DNA of 64,000 bases from assembly GCA_022578605.1 (NCBI GenBank), contig MU394088.1:62001-126000 (forward strand), written 5' to 3'. A model generated the notes under the pieces. It searched no databases. It was not told where the DNA came from and worked only from the letters and a program-made list of their open reading frames with translations. Positions 25,657-36,056 of the stretch are shown here, in pieces. The translations under genes and the position numbers were made by a program. This stretch comes from Camillea tinctor (taxonomy: Eukaryota > Ascomycota > Sordariomycetes > Xylariales > Xylariaceae). Positions within the stretch are counted from its first letter, which is position 1, and every line of letters starts with the position of its first letter.

Positions 25657-26375
25657 CTCGGCAACGCTTGCTTGTCTTCTAGATCAGATTCCGACTACGG
25701 CGAGATATAGGACCATACGATACAACAGGCCACATTGATTTCCAGGAGTACTTGAAAGAATAAGTCGTGGGGAAATTCGCCGGGTTGGTTTACCTACTTG
25801 ATTATGTCTAAGAGGAGATTTTTAATAAAAGAATATACTGTGATATCTAATGATTGGTTGGTTTTGTTCTACTTCGCCCCGCCAGTTTTAACACTTATAT
25901 TTTCATCTTTATCTACGTCCTGCACAGTACCGATACAATCTAGGGGTTGACTTAATAATTACAGGAGACTTTTCTGGTAAACTGCACGCCGGGTGGAGAT
26001 AAACTTGGGGTAATAGATCTATACTATGGAATATAGACTATACCATTTAGCTCATTACTAACGAAACCGAACCCTCCATTCTAGCGGGACCAAAGTGCAC
26101 CGGCTGATATCATAGCAGTTGAAACTTGGGAAAGTTTCCGCGGCAAGCCCCATCTGTCTACGTTCTTATAATAGGTCGGTTTGGAGTCTTGGCAAAATCC
26201 AAACATATATCTCCCTTCCTTAAACGGAAAGCATATACCATATACTAGTCGACCTATACACAACATGTAATGCACTTGACACAGAAAGACGCTCAGACAG
26301 AATTCCCCAGACCCAATATCATCGAACACGCAACATAACCTAAGTTTATATCCACTACGTACCTAGAATCCCGAA
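25657..26375. other. Divergent promoter region, no gene seen
   Basis: Spacer between the Acr-2-like gene and the epimerase-like gene. A minus-strand frame at 26081-26329 has no recognisable motif. I see no repeats. Confidence 0.55.
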
Positions 26376-27642
26376 ATGGTGAAGGTATTCCTGTAAGCAG
26401 GATCTGACTCTGAAATTACCGAGGCTTTGGTTGACTTTGGTTCGAGGACTGGTGCATCTGGCTACATTGGTGGCCAGGTTCTTCATGAGCTTGCATCCTC
26501 AGCCAAGTACTCTATAACCGCTCTTGTGAGGGGTTCCGAGAAATGCGAAGTGGTTGGGCAGAAGTACCCCAAAGTCAAAGTTGTCTCAGGCGATCTTGAT
26601 GATACCGAAACAATAAAACGAGAAGCATCATCTGCGGACATTGTTCTACGTAAAGACCTACATAACAGATACCTATAATATGCAGCAGATCAAACTGACA
26701 TTTACCAAACAGATTTGGCACACAATAAACACATACGTAGTATAAAGGCTATTCACGAAGCCTTATCACACCGAACCCCCTCAAAGCCTGGTAGACCCTC
26801 CTCATTCATCCATTCAAATAGTATGTCTTTTAACTGATAGTCGATATCTCTAGCCTACTGGATTCAGGTATCGGGTGCATCTGTCCTGGCCGCTGCCGAG
26901 ATTGCATCTCCATCGTTTTCTCCAGGATCTCCGTCCTCCGCCACATTCGACGACTTAGAAGGGGCATCCAAGTTACGAGATCTAATTCGAGCATACCCCG
27001 CAAGAGCTACTGATAATTATATCCTCGACGTCGCCGGGAATAATCATGGCATTAAGACTGCAATAGTCTTCCCGCCTATTATATATGGGCAAGGACAAGG
27101 CCCTGTAAACCAACGCAGTATTCAGATACCAACACTCTGCAAGGTCACGTTGGATAGGGGAGCTGCAGTTCAAGTTGGCAAGGGCGAAAATCGCTGGGGT
27201 AACGTACATATCAGGGACCTGGGCAAGCTTATTTCAAGGCTAGCTGAAGAAGCTTCCAATGATGGTGCGGCGAAACCAGAGCTCTGGTCCGACCAGGGGC
27301 TATATCTGACAAGTGTTGGCGAGACAGTAAGCTTTACAATGAAAATATCAACTATATATATACTATCCACTGACCTGTTATTCTTCTTTTCAGTCATTTG
27401 CGGATGTTTCTCAGAAGATAGCAAGCGCAGCTGTCCAGCAAGGCTTAATCAAAACGAAGACAGTTGAGGAATTAGTAGGGACTGAAGCAGATAAGGTCTT
27501 GCCTGCAGGCTCAATCATGTATGGGACCAATGCGAGAAGTAAGGCGCAGAGAGCAAAGGAACTACTTGGTTGGACACCAAAGGAGGATAGTCTCGATGCT
27601 GAAATACCACGAGCTGTTGCAGAGGCTGCAAAGCTTCGGTAG
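26376..27642 (+). CDS. NAD(P)-dependent epimerase/dehydratase-type (NmrA-like extended SDR)
   Basis: 339 residues in five exons: 26376-26392, 26447-26649, 26713-26790, 26854-27326, 27394-27642, all in phase. The first exon has only 17 bases and encodes MVKVFL; splicing completes the Rossmann motif TGASGYIGG. Later marks are DLDD (cofactor side), YWIQVSGASVL, GIKTAIVFPPIIYGQG and a C-terminal AKELLGWTP helix. This matches the fungal nucleoside-diphosphate-sugar-epimerase-like/NAD(P)-binding family, which in clusters often reduces or dehydrates small molecules. An alternative donor at 26821 creates an apparent frameshift, but the donor at 26791 keeps frame and restores the conserved segment. 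It is divergent from the Acr-2-like regulator. The substrate is unknown. Confidence 0.8.
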
Positions 27643-27898
27643 ATTAAAGAAGTTCAAAGTGACTTACGAATACCATAAGCAGCATCAATGTATTTAGGAG
27701 TAGAAACTTTTCTGCAAAAGCATAAATATACAACAAACTTATACATCCCACCGAGTCCACTTGTGTCTTAACGCATGCACTTAACTAAAGTCGGAATTGT
27801 TCTTAATAAATAGCAAGTTACAATTGCATCAAACACGATTACCGTCAAGCTTCTATATCTTTAAAGGGACCACGAACAACATTTATTGAATAGCCTAC

Positions 27899-28360
27899 TG
27901 ATGTGGGGACTAGGGGAACTAGGGACCACATCTCTGTGTATATTAGTTTGTATCACGATAACAAGCAATAAAATAAAGTAGGGGAAAAAAATAGATAGAT
28001 GGTGTGCCTAGTAACGCTCCCAGAAATGGGGAAAAGAAGCTCCTTATATGTCTTATTATGGAGCTTCGCCCCATAGTTTCTGGGAGCGCGCGCACTGACC
28101 ACCATAGTTCTTTATATTATATTGGTGGCAGCTCCATAGTTTGCGATGCATTACAAGTTTGCGATAGTTTCTTTCTTTTACATTATGGCAGGTCGGCGTT
28201 ACAGTTTAGATCAATACATTCCTTTGCTTTTCGAATCTTTTAGGTCTCTATTTCAAATAAACAGTATGATGGTCGGGTGTCGTAGACTAGGGACTTCAGT
28301 CCCTAGTCCCTCACAGCCTTATACAACTGTTGGTAGGGGGTCTCCTCTATCTCCAGTTCA
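27899..28360 (+). repeat. Solo-LTR-like repeat, copy 2, with nested insertion
   Basis: Starts TGATGTGGGG and ends CCAGTTCA, so it has LTR-type TG...CA termini. It is flanked by a perfect 4-base direct repeat CTAC (27895-27898 and 28361-28364). It is longer than copy 3 because of a 186-base insertion. There are no internal retrotransposon genes. Confidence 0.75.
27944..28143 (+). mobile_element. Small nested insertion with 7-base target duplication and hairpin
   Basis: Compared with copy 3, bases 27951-28136 are extra and are bracketed by the direct repeat TAGTTTG (27944-27950 and 28137-28143). The insert contains an imperfect long hairpin at 28015-28088, with arms starting CGCTCCCAGAAA and ending TTTCTGGGAGCG. 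It has no coding capacity. It looks like a short non-autonomous element; the class is unknown. Confidence 0.55.
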
Positions 28361-28547
28361 CTACCAACTTGAAAAGAATACGGCTAATCTTATATAGAGG
28401 ATTAAAAGACCTATGGCGGGTTTTGGTTAGTAAATAAGGTATCAGGGCTCGCAATGCACTTCTAACCAAGGTGAAAATATAAGTATATCGTGTTACAAGA
28501 AGCGTTTACATAGCTCGGTGACTTCAACTTATTATATTACACATTTC

Positions 28548-29450
28548 CTAGACCGTCTTAACACCTGCATCTTTAAGCAATGCCTCCAACTCAGCTTTAT
28601 GCTTGTCGCTCAGGAGCTTGAATGGTTTCCGCACACCGCCCGTCCGCCAGCCTCGAAGCTCCATCCCCGTCTTCACAGCTGATGCGTAGTTATGCGACTC
28701 CAGGAACTTGCAGATGGGCCATATCTTGGTCCACAGCTCCCTGCCCGCCTGGATATCATGCCGGATGGCGATGGCGTCCCAGAGCTGAATGGACAGCTCG
28801 GGGATGACATTAGTCGCGCCCCAGACAGACCCCTTAGCCCCGGCCGCTAGCCCGTAAAACGTCAGCGTGTCCCAGCCATTAAACGTGGTAATAGCACCGT
28901 GGTAGCGGAACAGCAGCTCCGTCAGCGCCGGGGCGTTCCCGGACGTGTCCTTCATGTACTTCACGCCCACGTCCGAGAGCGCAGCGATCTGCTCCGGCTC
29001 GAGGGTCACGCCGCTCGCAGACGGAATGTTGTAGTACACTATGGGCAGGTTGCCGCTCGCGGCGTGGACCTCGGCCAGCAGCTCGCGCAGCTGCTCGAGG
29101 TTTGGGGCGTCGTAGAAGGGGGGCACAACCATGAGCGCAGATGCACCCGCCTTAGCTGCGTGGGCAGCTAGCTCCACGCTGCTTGCTGTGGACAGACCGC
29201 CGATTCCAGCGACGACGGGGACATGGCCCGCGGCGGCTTTTACTACTTCTTCTAGGAGCTGCTTGCGCTCGTCCGTGGCCAGGGCGGGGAATTCGCCCGT
29301 GCTGCCGCCAGGTACGAGACCGTGTACTCCGGCATCTATGAGGCGGTTGACATGCTCATGTAGGGCGGCTATATCGATGGACCTTTGGTTTTCTGTGTAG
29401 GGGGTGATCAGGGCAACTAGAATGCCTGACAGTTCTTTTGCGGCTGCCAT
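28548..29450 (-). CDS. Dihydrodipicolinate synthase/N-acetylneuraminate lyase (DapA) family aldolase
   Basis: Intronless, 300 residues from the ATG at 29450 (an in-frame upstream ATG at 29480 gives an unlikely hydrophobic leader). Class I pyruvate-type aldolase, TIM barrel. Visible: GGSTGEFPAL (the carboxylate-binding GxxGE loop), YYNIPS with the catalytic Tyr, KYMKDTSGN with the Schiff-base Lys, and GWDTLTF later. Family members cleave or form C-C bonds between pyruvate and an aldehyde (for example 4-hydroxy-2-oxoglutarate or dehydro-deoxy-sugar aldolases); the aldehyde partner cannot be read from the sequence. The gene is visibly GC-rich against AT-rich flanks and has no intron, unlike most neighbours. 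It lies 187 bases downstream of LTR copy 2, and is divergent from the FMN oxidase. Confidence 0.88.
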   Translation of the reverse strand: MAAAKELSGILVALITPYTENQRSIDIAALHEHVNRLIDAGVHGLVPGGSTGEFPALATDERKQLLEEVVKAAAGHVPVVAGIGGLSTASSVELAAHAAKAGASALMVVPPFYDAPNLEQLRELLAEVHAASGNLPIVYYNIPSASGVTLEPEQIAALSDVGVKYMKDTSGNAPALTELLFRYHGAITTFNGWDTLTFYGLAAGAKGSVWGATNVIPELSIQLWDAIAIRHDIQAGRELWTKIWPICKFLESHNYASAVKTGMELRGWRTGGVRKPFKLLSDKHKAELEALLKDAGVKTV

Positions 29451-30769
29451 TTTCAAAGTTCTAATTGTATATAAAAGCAAGAACGAAAAAAGATAAAAGG
29501 GAATAATGAATTATCTAGCACCAGGTGGCTGATATGTCTTCGGTATCCCTAACAGGCTCCGTTTCCGAGGATTTAAATAACCTTCAAATATCTAAGCACG
29601 ATCTAAAGGGGAAGAGGGCGAGATCAACCTCGAACTTACAACCTCTTTCTTCTCATCCATTATTTCCCCCTCTTCAAACCTCGATAAGTAGAAGGTCTAT
29701 CTCCTCTACGCCACCTTCCAATTTGTTTTTTTGGGGTATTTGCATACATCATCGAGCCGGTACATCTTTCTAGGCTGGTGCGCTCATGGGACCGAGACAC
29801 ATCTCGGGCCCCACACATGGCGCCTGTACTTATTGCGCCCTCTCTTATTGTTTTAGGAAAGCTATCGCGACCATACCCACGTACGTAGTGCATTGTCCTT
29901 CAACGCGGGGAACCCAAGCGGATTATGTTAGTGGAGATGATATCCCCTCAGATACCATGACCAATTCTACCGTAGTTCGGATATGGGTAAACCAATAACT
30001 GATTCCTATCCTCACCCGAGAACTTAATCATAGTCACCAAGTTGAATATGGGAACCCAATCTTAGTTATTCTATCAAGAACGGCTGCGGGGGCGGTTTTG
30101 GAACGAAATCGCAACGCACTTCGAAATAGATTCGGCGTTACGCGAATGTGCGTTGTAACCCCAGAGGAACAGCATAGAAACGATTGTATAATCTTATATA
30201 GCTTTCACCATGTGAGATAATGAACGATGTGATATAACATAGTCTCTGGGAAACGCATGCTCTCTCACTTCCGCCCATTACATCTGCGGAACTGATTATT
30301 GGATATGCATGCGACAGTAGTGATAATCACAAGATAACAAGAACTGCTCTTTAGGAGGTTGAATGTAGCGTCATTATCATTGTCGCAACGATCAAGGCGA
30401 TAGTACCCCACAACGTCAGAACCAATAAGTTAATATCGATTTTATTGATTCCATGGATCCACGCTGTATTGAGGAGTATAATCTGGCAAGTCACCCCGCG
30501 ACAGTTCATATCGAACGCGCCGGGCATTTCATCAACGGGTTACGTACTATAATATTGTTCTATTAGCAATGAGGTGGTCTTTTCAAGGTCCCCATAGAGA
30601 CCCCAGGTCTTTGTCAGAGATGCAGCTGTATAGAACTCGGGGGTTTGTATAATAACAACCATTGCTTGCCTGTAAATAAACCTCACGAACTTCATTGCCC
30701 CTTGTGATCCTTAGCCTTGGTTCTGACTTGTTGACCCCTATCATTATTCCGATTAGACCTAGTATAAAG
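29451..30769. other. Divergent spacer, no supported gene
   Basis: Region between the aldolase and the hydroxyacid oxidase. A frame from the ATG at 29534 (Ser/Leu-rich, about 79 residues) has no motif and loses coherence after 29720. A short inverted GC-containing stretch lies near 30090-30160. I see no gene. Confidence 0.5.
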
Positions 30770-32251
30770 ATGGCAAACCGTGGTGTAAGTTACGATGCCA
30801 ACGTCCATACCATCGCGGACCTAAAGGAGCTCGGGAGCCAAAAGCTCCCGCATATGTACCGAGGTAAGCTATCTATACCCTCAGGTCTGGACTGTCAATA
30901 TTGACTTGAATACTATGCATGCAGATTACTTCAATGAAGGTGCAATGGACTTAGTAACGTAAGTAATGCGACGATTGAGTTCGAATGAGCCATGCTCTGA
31001 CAGTAACTAACGACAGGCTACGCGATAATGAGGCTGCATACGACCGCTACAAGATAAAGCCCCGGATCCTCGTTAACGTAGATAACGTAGACCTGTCCAC
31101 GGAGATTTTCGGCGTAAAGACAAGTCTACCGGTAGGTTTCAGTCCGGCGGCGATGCACAAGCTTGCCCACCCGGATGGCGAGCTTGGTACTTCCCGGGCG
31201 GCCGCGAATTTTGGTCTCTGCATGGGCCTATCCTCCTATGCTACCGAGTCTATGGAAAATGTAGCAGCTGAGGGGAAGGGAAACCCATACTTCATGCAGC
31301 TATGTGTGCTCAGAGACCGCGAGACAAGTCTTCAAATATTAAGACGAGCAGAGGGTAAGCTAAATGTTACTGCTAAATAGCAGCCCAAAGTTTACATTGG
31401 AACTTCTCTCAGGATGATACGTATGCTCACTTTCTTTTTTCTTTTCTTTTTTAAATAGCTTCCGGCTACAAGGCCGCATTTATCTCCGTCGATACTCCCC
31501 TTCTCGGCCGACGCCTCAACGAATACCGCAACAAATTCACCTTACCGGAGGGAATAGAGTGGCCCAATCTCCTGTCCGACGGCAAGTCTGAGTTGAGCGG
31601 GTCAACAAGAGACGGAGAAGCAGCGCCAAGCAAACACGACTTCGACCCGACTCTCGATTGGGACTCGACGATTCCATGGCTACGGAAGAACACCAAGCTT
31701 CAGATATGGATCAAAGGGGTCTATTGCGCCGAGGACGTGAGCATCGCTATAAAGTACGGGCTCGACGGTATCGTAGTATCCAATCACGGTGGGCGACAGC
31801 TTGACGGTGTGCCAGCGACTCTGGATGCGCTGAGGGAATGCGCAGCTGCCGCACAGGGCCGGATACCGATTGCAGTTGACGGGGGCATTAGGAGAGGGAC
31901 CGACATATTCAAAGCTCTGGCCATGGGCGCTTCCCATTGTTTCGTGGGTAGGATACCCATCTGGGGTCTCGCAGTACGTATTCATATTTTCTAAGATATG
32001 GTAGGCCGGAATAATAACACGCATCTCTAGTATAAAGGACAAGAGGGAGTGGAGCTTGCGGTGCGGATCTTACAAGATGAGCTCAAGATATGCATGGCAC
32101 TCGCGGGGTACGTATTACACTTTTATAACCGACCTATACATTTGGTCGGGTTTACTAAAACCTTTATTCTTCTAGTTGCCGTACTATTAAAGAGATCACA
32201 CGCCAACATATCACTTTTCTTAACTCAGAGGGGATTCTAGCCAAGTTATAG
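30770..32251 (+). CDS. FMN-dependent (S)-2-hydroxyacid oxidase/dehydrogenase
   Basis: Oxidises a 2-hydroxyacid to the 2-keto acid using FMN (glycolate/lactate oxidase superfamily). 377 residues in six exons: 30770-30863, 30925-30958, 31017-31354, 31459-31973, 32031-32107, 32176-32251, all in phase. Visible: LPVGFSPAAMHKLAHPDGE (FMN-binding strand), a D-T-P-x-x-G-x-R motif in VDTPLLGRRLNE, the catalytic SNHGGRQLDG with His and Arg, the phosphate-binding VDGGIRRGTD, and GRIPIWGLA. The usual AYDRYKIKPRIL segment is also present. The length is normal. It has no obvious targeting peptide, and the C-terminus ILAKL resembles a weak PTS1. Its product, a 2-keto acid, is the kind of substrate used by the divergently transcribed aldolase. 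Confidence 0.9.
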
Positions 32252-32645
32252 GACAATATAGGGGGATGGCCTTACTGGCGGGGAAAGGGGTGTTGCAGGA
32301 GTATGATTAATCACTAATATTGGGGGTTTTGGAGTAGGATTTATCTAAATATGTTGAATTAAACTTAGGAGAAAGCAGATGGACACTTTTTGCTATGTAA
32401 GTGTGGGGGATTCAACGCAAGCTCATCTCGAATGGGAGTTGAGGTCTACTACCAAGCCCAGTCTAAGTATGTACCATTTTATGAATAGACCCGACTATCG
32501 GCTTAGAATATGCAATATATACCTAGGAACTTACCCACATACGAAGACTCCGAACAAGATGAATTATGCCCAGTGCAATTGGTCTGTCTTTCATAACCGA
32601 CACCGAATTCCGACAGAGTCTCATATTGAGTAGTAGCAATAAGAT
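32252..32645. other. Spacer, no gene seen
   Basis: AT-rich spacer between the oxidase and the zinc-cluster regulator; the frame at 32379-32633 has no recognisable features. Confidence 0.5.
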
Positions 32646-34503
32646 ATGCCACGACAGTTTAAAAAAGAATGTGAGTACATGTCCAAGAAGTATCTCTCTC
32701 ACGATAATATGAAACTAATAGTTGCGGTATTAGCCTGGTATGCCGAGCTACTTTACATCTCTAGTCCTCTGAATATCCTCTAATCAAGGCTGCGGGGTTA
32801 TAGCAACACGTGTAGGAACCGAAAGGTCAAATGTAGGACCATAGCATCTTATGCCCACTAGACATAATATACTAAGGAATCCTGTCATTCAAGGCGATGA
32901 GGGCTATCCTATTTGCGAAAGATGTACCAAGGCAGAGCGATACTGCGATCGCTCAGAGCGGCCTGTTCAGATAGTCATAAACCCCGGGTATAAACCCAAG
33001 GACCGAGGTATATAGCTCGATCCAACCAGCCCAATGCTGCCCCAGACGTAACTAATCTCTAAATACCATCGCCTTCTCACCTTCAACAACCTAGAACTCT
33101 CAACCAAATCTCCTCGCCAAGCCCTGGAGGCGCGAGAGACAGCTGATCTCTTCCACCACTACATCAGCAACTTAGCGCCGTGGTACGATCTCAGCGACGA
33201 ACGATTCACCTTCATGAACGAAGTCCCCATCACCGCCCGGGATGACCCGCTTCTCTTCAGTGCGCTGATGGCGCTCTCAGCAATGCATAAGAGCAAGACC
33301 ACGACCCCTTCTTTAAGAGACGCAGCCGAGTCGTACCACAGCCAGTGCATCCGCCTACTTATCGACCTCGACCCTAATGACCCGCGGATCGAAAAGGGTG
33401 TAGCCCTTGCAGCTACCTGCCTGCTGAGGTCGTATGAGATACTCGACGGTTAGTGCAGGACTCTCCGACTGCGTTCAGGCTTCTTCTTACTGAGAGGTGA
33501 CAATCGATTAGGGGAAGACGACCCGAACAGACATCTGCGCGGCGCATATTCCCTAGCTTCCCGGTACCATAACCTGCCGTGTCGGCTATCAGGAGGGCTC
33601 CTCGCGTCGGGATACTGGAACTATCTTCGGGAGGACATCACGTTCAGCCTCTTCGGCCGCTGCCGCCTCAAAATGGACATGGGCTCTCATCCTGGTTGTA
33701 CTCCCTATTCGTCAGATCACGCTTATTTGAATGAGATATCCTTGGTATTAGGTCGCATCATGAATCAGATGTTAGACATGACATCAGGCAGCAATGAAAT
33801 GGACTGGTTTATGCTCTTCGCTTTCATTGAGGTCATTTTCAAATGGCTCCCTGTCCAATTTAAACCGTATTTCAGGGTGTCGGCATCTCATCTGTCAGCA
33901 TTGCCATCTATGAGAATGCTCCAAGATTGTCATGGTATAGTTCCCCGCCTTCAAAAGACCTCCCCTCCTTGCTAGAGAGGGGCTTGAATTAGGGCTAACC
34001 GCTCTTCAGCTGCAACCTGGCATTACTATCTCGTAGCGGTTACCATATTGACAATGCGGTCAACCCATTCCTTGCAGCTAGACAGTATCAAGAATTTCGT
34101 CGTCGAGATGACAGGCGACCCACCTGATTTCGACACGAAGGAAGACATTCTGGAGCATCTCGCCCTCGAGGTCTGCGGTGTCGCGTTCACCTCAAACGAG
34201 CCGGCAGTTCTCGTCAACGCCTTTGGGCCAATATCGTTTTGTAAGTCACCAAAGTAACCCCCTGAAGTCTCTTAACCCGCCCTTTCCTTCTTTCTTATCT
34301 TCAATGTTTATCCGCTGGGCATTCCTTGAGCTAAGTAAGCCGACGCAGGTGCAAGGTATATTCGGAACGAGCCCGCTCGCCGAGAGGTGGTCGCTCGCTT
34401 GTCGGCCTCAAAGAAGACAACGGGATGGCCAGTCCAGCAAATCATTTCTAGTTTGGAGACCGCCTGGGAAGCTGGCGCGCCCTACTCCCCCATGATAATA
34501 TGA
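32646..34503 (+). CDS. Zn2Cys6 transcription factor with fungal-specific TF domain
   Basis: 465 residues from the ATG at 32646; later in-frame ATGs are possible. Exons: 32646-32737, 32804-32832, 32894-33007, 33095-33448, 33512-33934, 34010-34240, 34349-34503, in phase throughout. The zinc cluster is assembled from three exons: a TG/C codon split gives the first Cys, then NTCRNRKVK, a second split Cys codon, DEGYPICERC and TKAERYCDR. The TF domain shows ADLFHHYISNLAPWYDL, LALDPLLFSALMALSAMHKS-like residues, RHLRGAYSLASR, GYWNYLREDITFSL and AATWHYYLVAVT. This is the family often called C6 or ARCA-like regulators. The N-terminal 30 residues before the finger are unusual and the start is the weakest part. 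It is a candidate pathway regulator next to the dioxygenase. Confidence 0.82.
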
Positions 34504-34926
34504 ATTTACTGTTGGGGTGTTCCCGTTGGTAAGGACCCGTGAAGGTCAACTTGGTTCACGAACATGGAGTCTGGGCATGCTAGGTGGGCCACGAACGTTG
34601 AGGTTATTTTGGATGCCACCCTATGCAGAGACATCCATCATTTGACCCAAGACGCACTCTGGGGGGGGAGGGTACAGCCAATAGGGGAGTGCCTATATCT
34701 GTGTCTGGCAATGCAATGCGCCAAGATAGCCACTAAAGGAAAGGAAACCCGAGCTCGGGATTGCCCCACAATTGTCGAGATCCGTCTTATACGACAGAAA
34801 GGGGCGGACAGAGGGGCTTATAAAGGGAGGCAGTTGAACGTCAAAGTTTGTTCAGACATTTCCATGCTTTTTGAAAATCATTATCACAAAATATTATATG
34901 CTAAGTTATATCCCTCCTTAAATACA
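34504..34926. other. Promoter spacer of the dioxygenase gene
   Basis: The spacer contains a TATAAA box at 34819-34824, about 105 bases upstream of the dioxygenase ATG. The reading frame of the dioxygenase is open upstream to 34564, but the upstream part looks like non-coding sequence and contains the TATA box, so I start the gene at 34927. Confidence 0.5.
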
Positions 34927-36056
34927 ATGTCTCTTCCAATTTTCCGGGGACTACATATCCCATTGAGCAGCACTCGTCGAGCTCTCCGTAAAGGGGCTCA
35001 TATTACTACTGCCTTCACGGGAGCCAGGTTGCTCTCGTCGGCAGCAGTACGTATGCCTCGCGTGATCCGCCCGTCCACAGCTGAGATTAAGAGCAGCCGG
35101 CTAAACGAGCGTAATCTTGAGCTTGCCGTGCGCAGCATGCACGAGGACGGCCTCGTCGTAGTCGAAGATGTAGTGCCGCACGAGCACCTCGACCACCTTA
35201 ACGAGAAGATGGTGCGCGATGCACGGGAACTGCAGGCCCGCGGCGAGGACGGGCCTTTCAACTACAATGTCGGGAACCTGCAGCAGGATGCGCCGCCGTG
35301 GGCGGAGTACTTCTACCCCTCTGTCTTTACAAGTTGCGTATTCTTTTTTCCCCTTCATTTTCCCTTTTATACTTACATCCCCTCCTCCACCACGAATAAA
35401 ACTAACCAGCCTACCAACTAGACCGCATCGCCACGCAAATCACGTCCTCCGTGCTCGGCCCGCGCCCCAGATGGACCTTCTGCTCCGCCAACGCCGCGAT
35501 GCCCGCCCTGCCAGGCGCCGCGCCGGCTCGCCAGCCCGTGCACTCAGACGCCGACTTCGCGCACCCCTCGCACCCCTTCGCGCTCGTCGTCAACGTGCCC
35601 CTGGTGGACATGACGCCGGACAACGGGTCGACGGAGATCTGGCTCGGGACGCACAGCGTGGGGGGCGTGTCAGCACAGGAAGGCGCGCACGGCGAGCGCG
35701 CGAGCGGGCGCATCCTGGAGTCGCGGCTCACGGCATGGCAGGGGGGCCCGTGCCAACCGACGGTGAAGAAGGGCAGCGTGGTGGTGCGCGATCTGCGGCT
35801 GTGGCACGCGGGCATGCCGAACCGGACGGCGGATCAGGTGCGCGTCATGCTGGCGATGATACACTTCGCGGCGTGGTATCGCAACCCGATGAGGCTTGAG
35901 TTTGCGGATGATATCAGGCCTGTGCTGGAGGGCTTGGATGCGCGGGGCAAGCTCGGGCTCGAGCTTCCGGTGGATTGGGTGCCGAAGGAGGTGGTTATGG
36001 GGAGGTATCTGAATCGGGGGTTTGGGAATAGCTATGATTTCAACCAGGCCCCGTAA
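34927..36056 (+). CDS. Phytanoyl-CoA dioxygenase-family Fe(II)/2-oxoglutarate oxygenase
   Basis: 346 residues in two exons (34927-35332 and 35422-36056) joined in phase. The PhyH fold hydroxylates substrates with Fe(II) and 2-oxoglutarate. Visible: HSDADF (the His-x-Asp iron ligands), LWHAGMPNRT (second His) and the nearby Arg in QVRVML that would hold 2-oxoglutarate, plus GSTEIWLGTH. The first 45 residues are Arg/Ser/Ala-rich without acids (RRALRKG, RLLSSAA), like a mitochondrial presequence; a later ATG before PRVIRPSTAE would remove it. Such enzymes are common in fungal terpenoid and meroterpenoid clusters, so it could tailor the terpene, but the presequence-like leader leaves a primary-metabolic role open. 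The second exon is very GC-rich. Confidence 0.87.

Noticed and set aside
26713..26868. Apparent frameshift in the epimerase-like gene (donor 26821, acceptor 26867)
   Set aside because: Using donor 26791 and acceptor 26853 gives a 63-base intron, keeps frame and restores the YWIQVSG segment of the family.
32646..32804. Apparent one-base deletion in the zinc finger of the regulator at 32646
   Set aside because: A donor at 32738 splits the first Cys codon as TG|C and keeps the whole gene in frame.
34564..34926. Upstream extension of the dioxygenase frame
   Set aside because: It contains the TATA box and a non-conserved, compositionally different stretch; the ATG at 34927 is a better start.
35411..35899. 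Long Arg/Pro/Ala-rich frames in other registers over the dioxygenase exon 2
   Set aside because: They are shadows caused by very high GC content; the HSDADF frame carries all family motifs.
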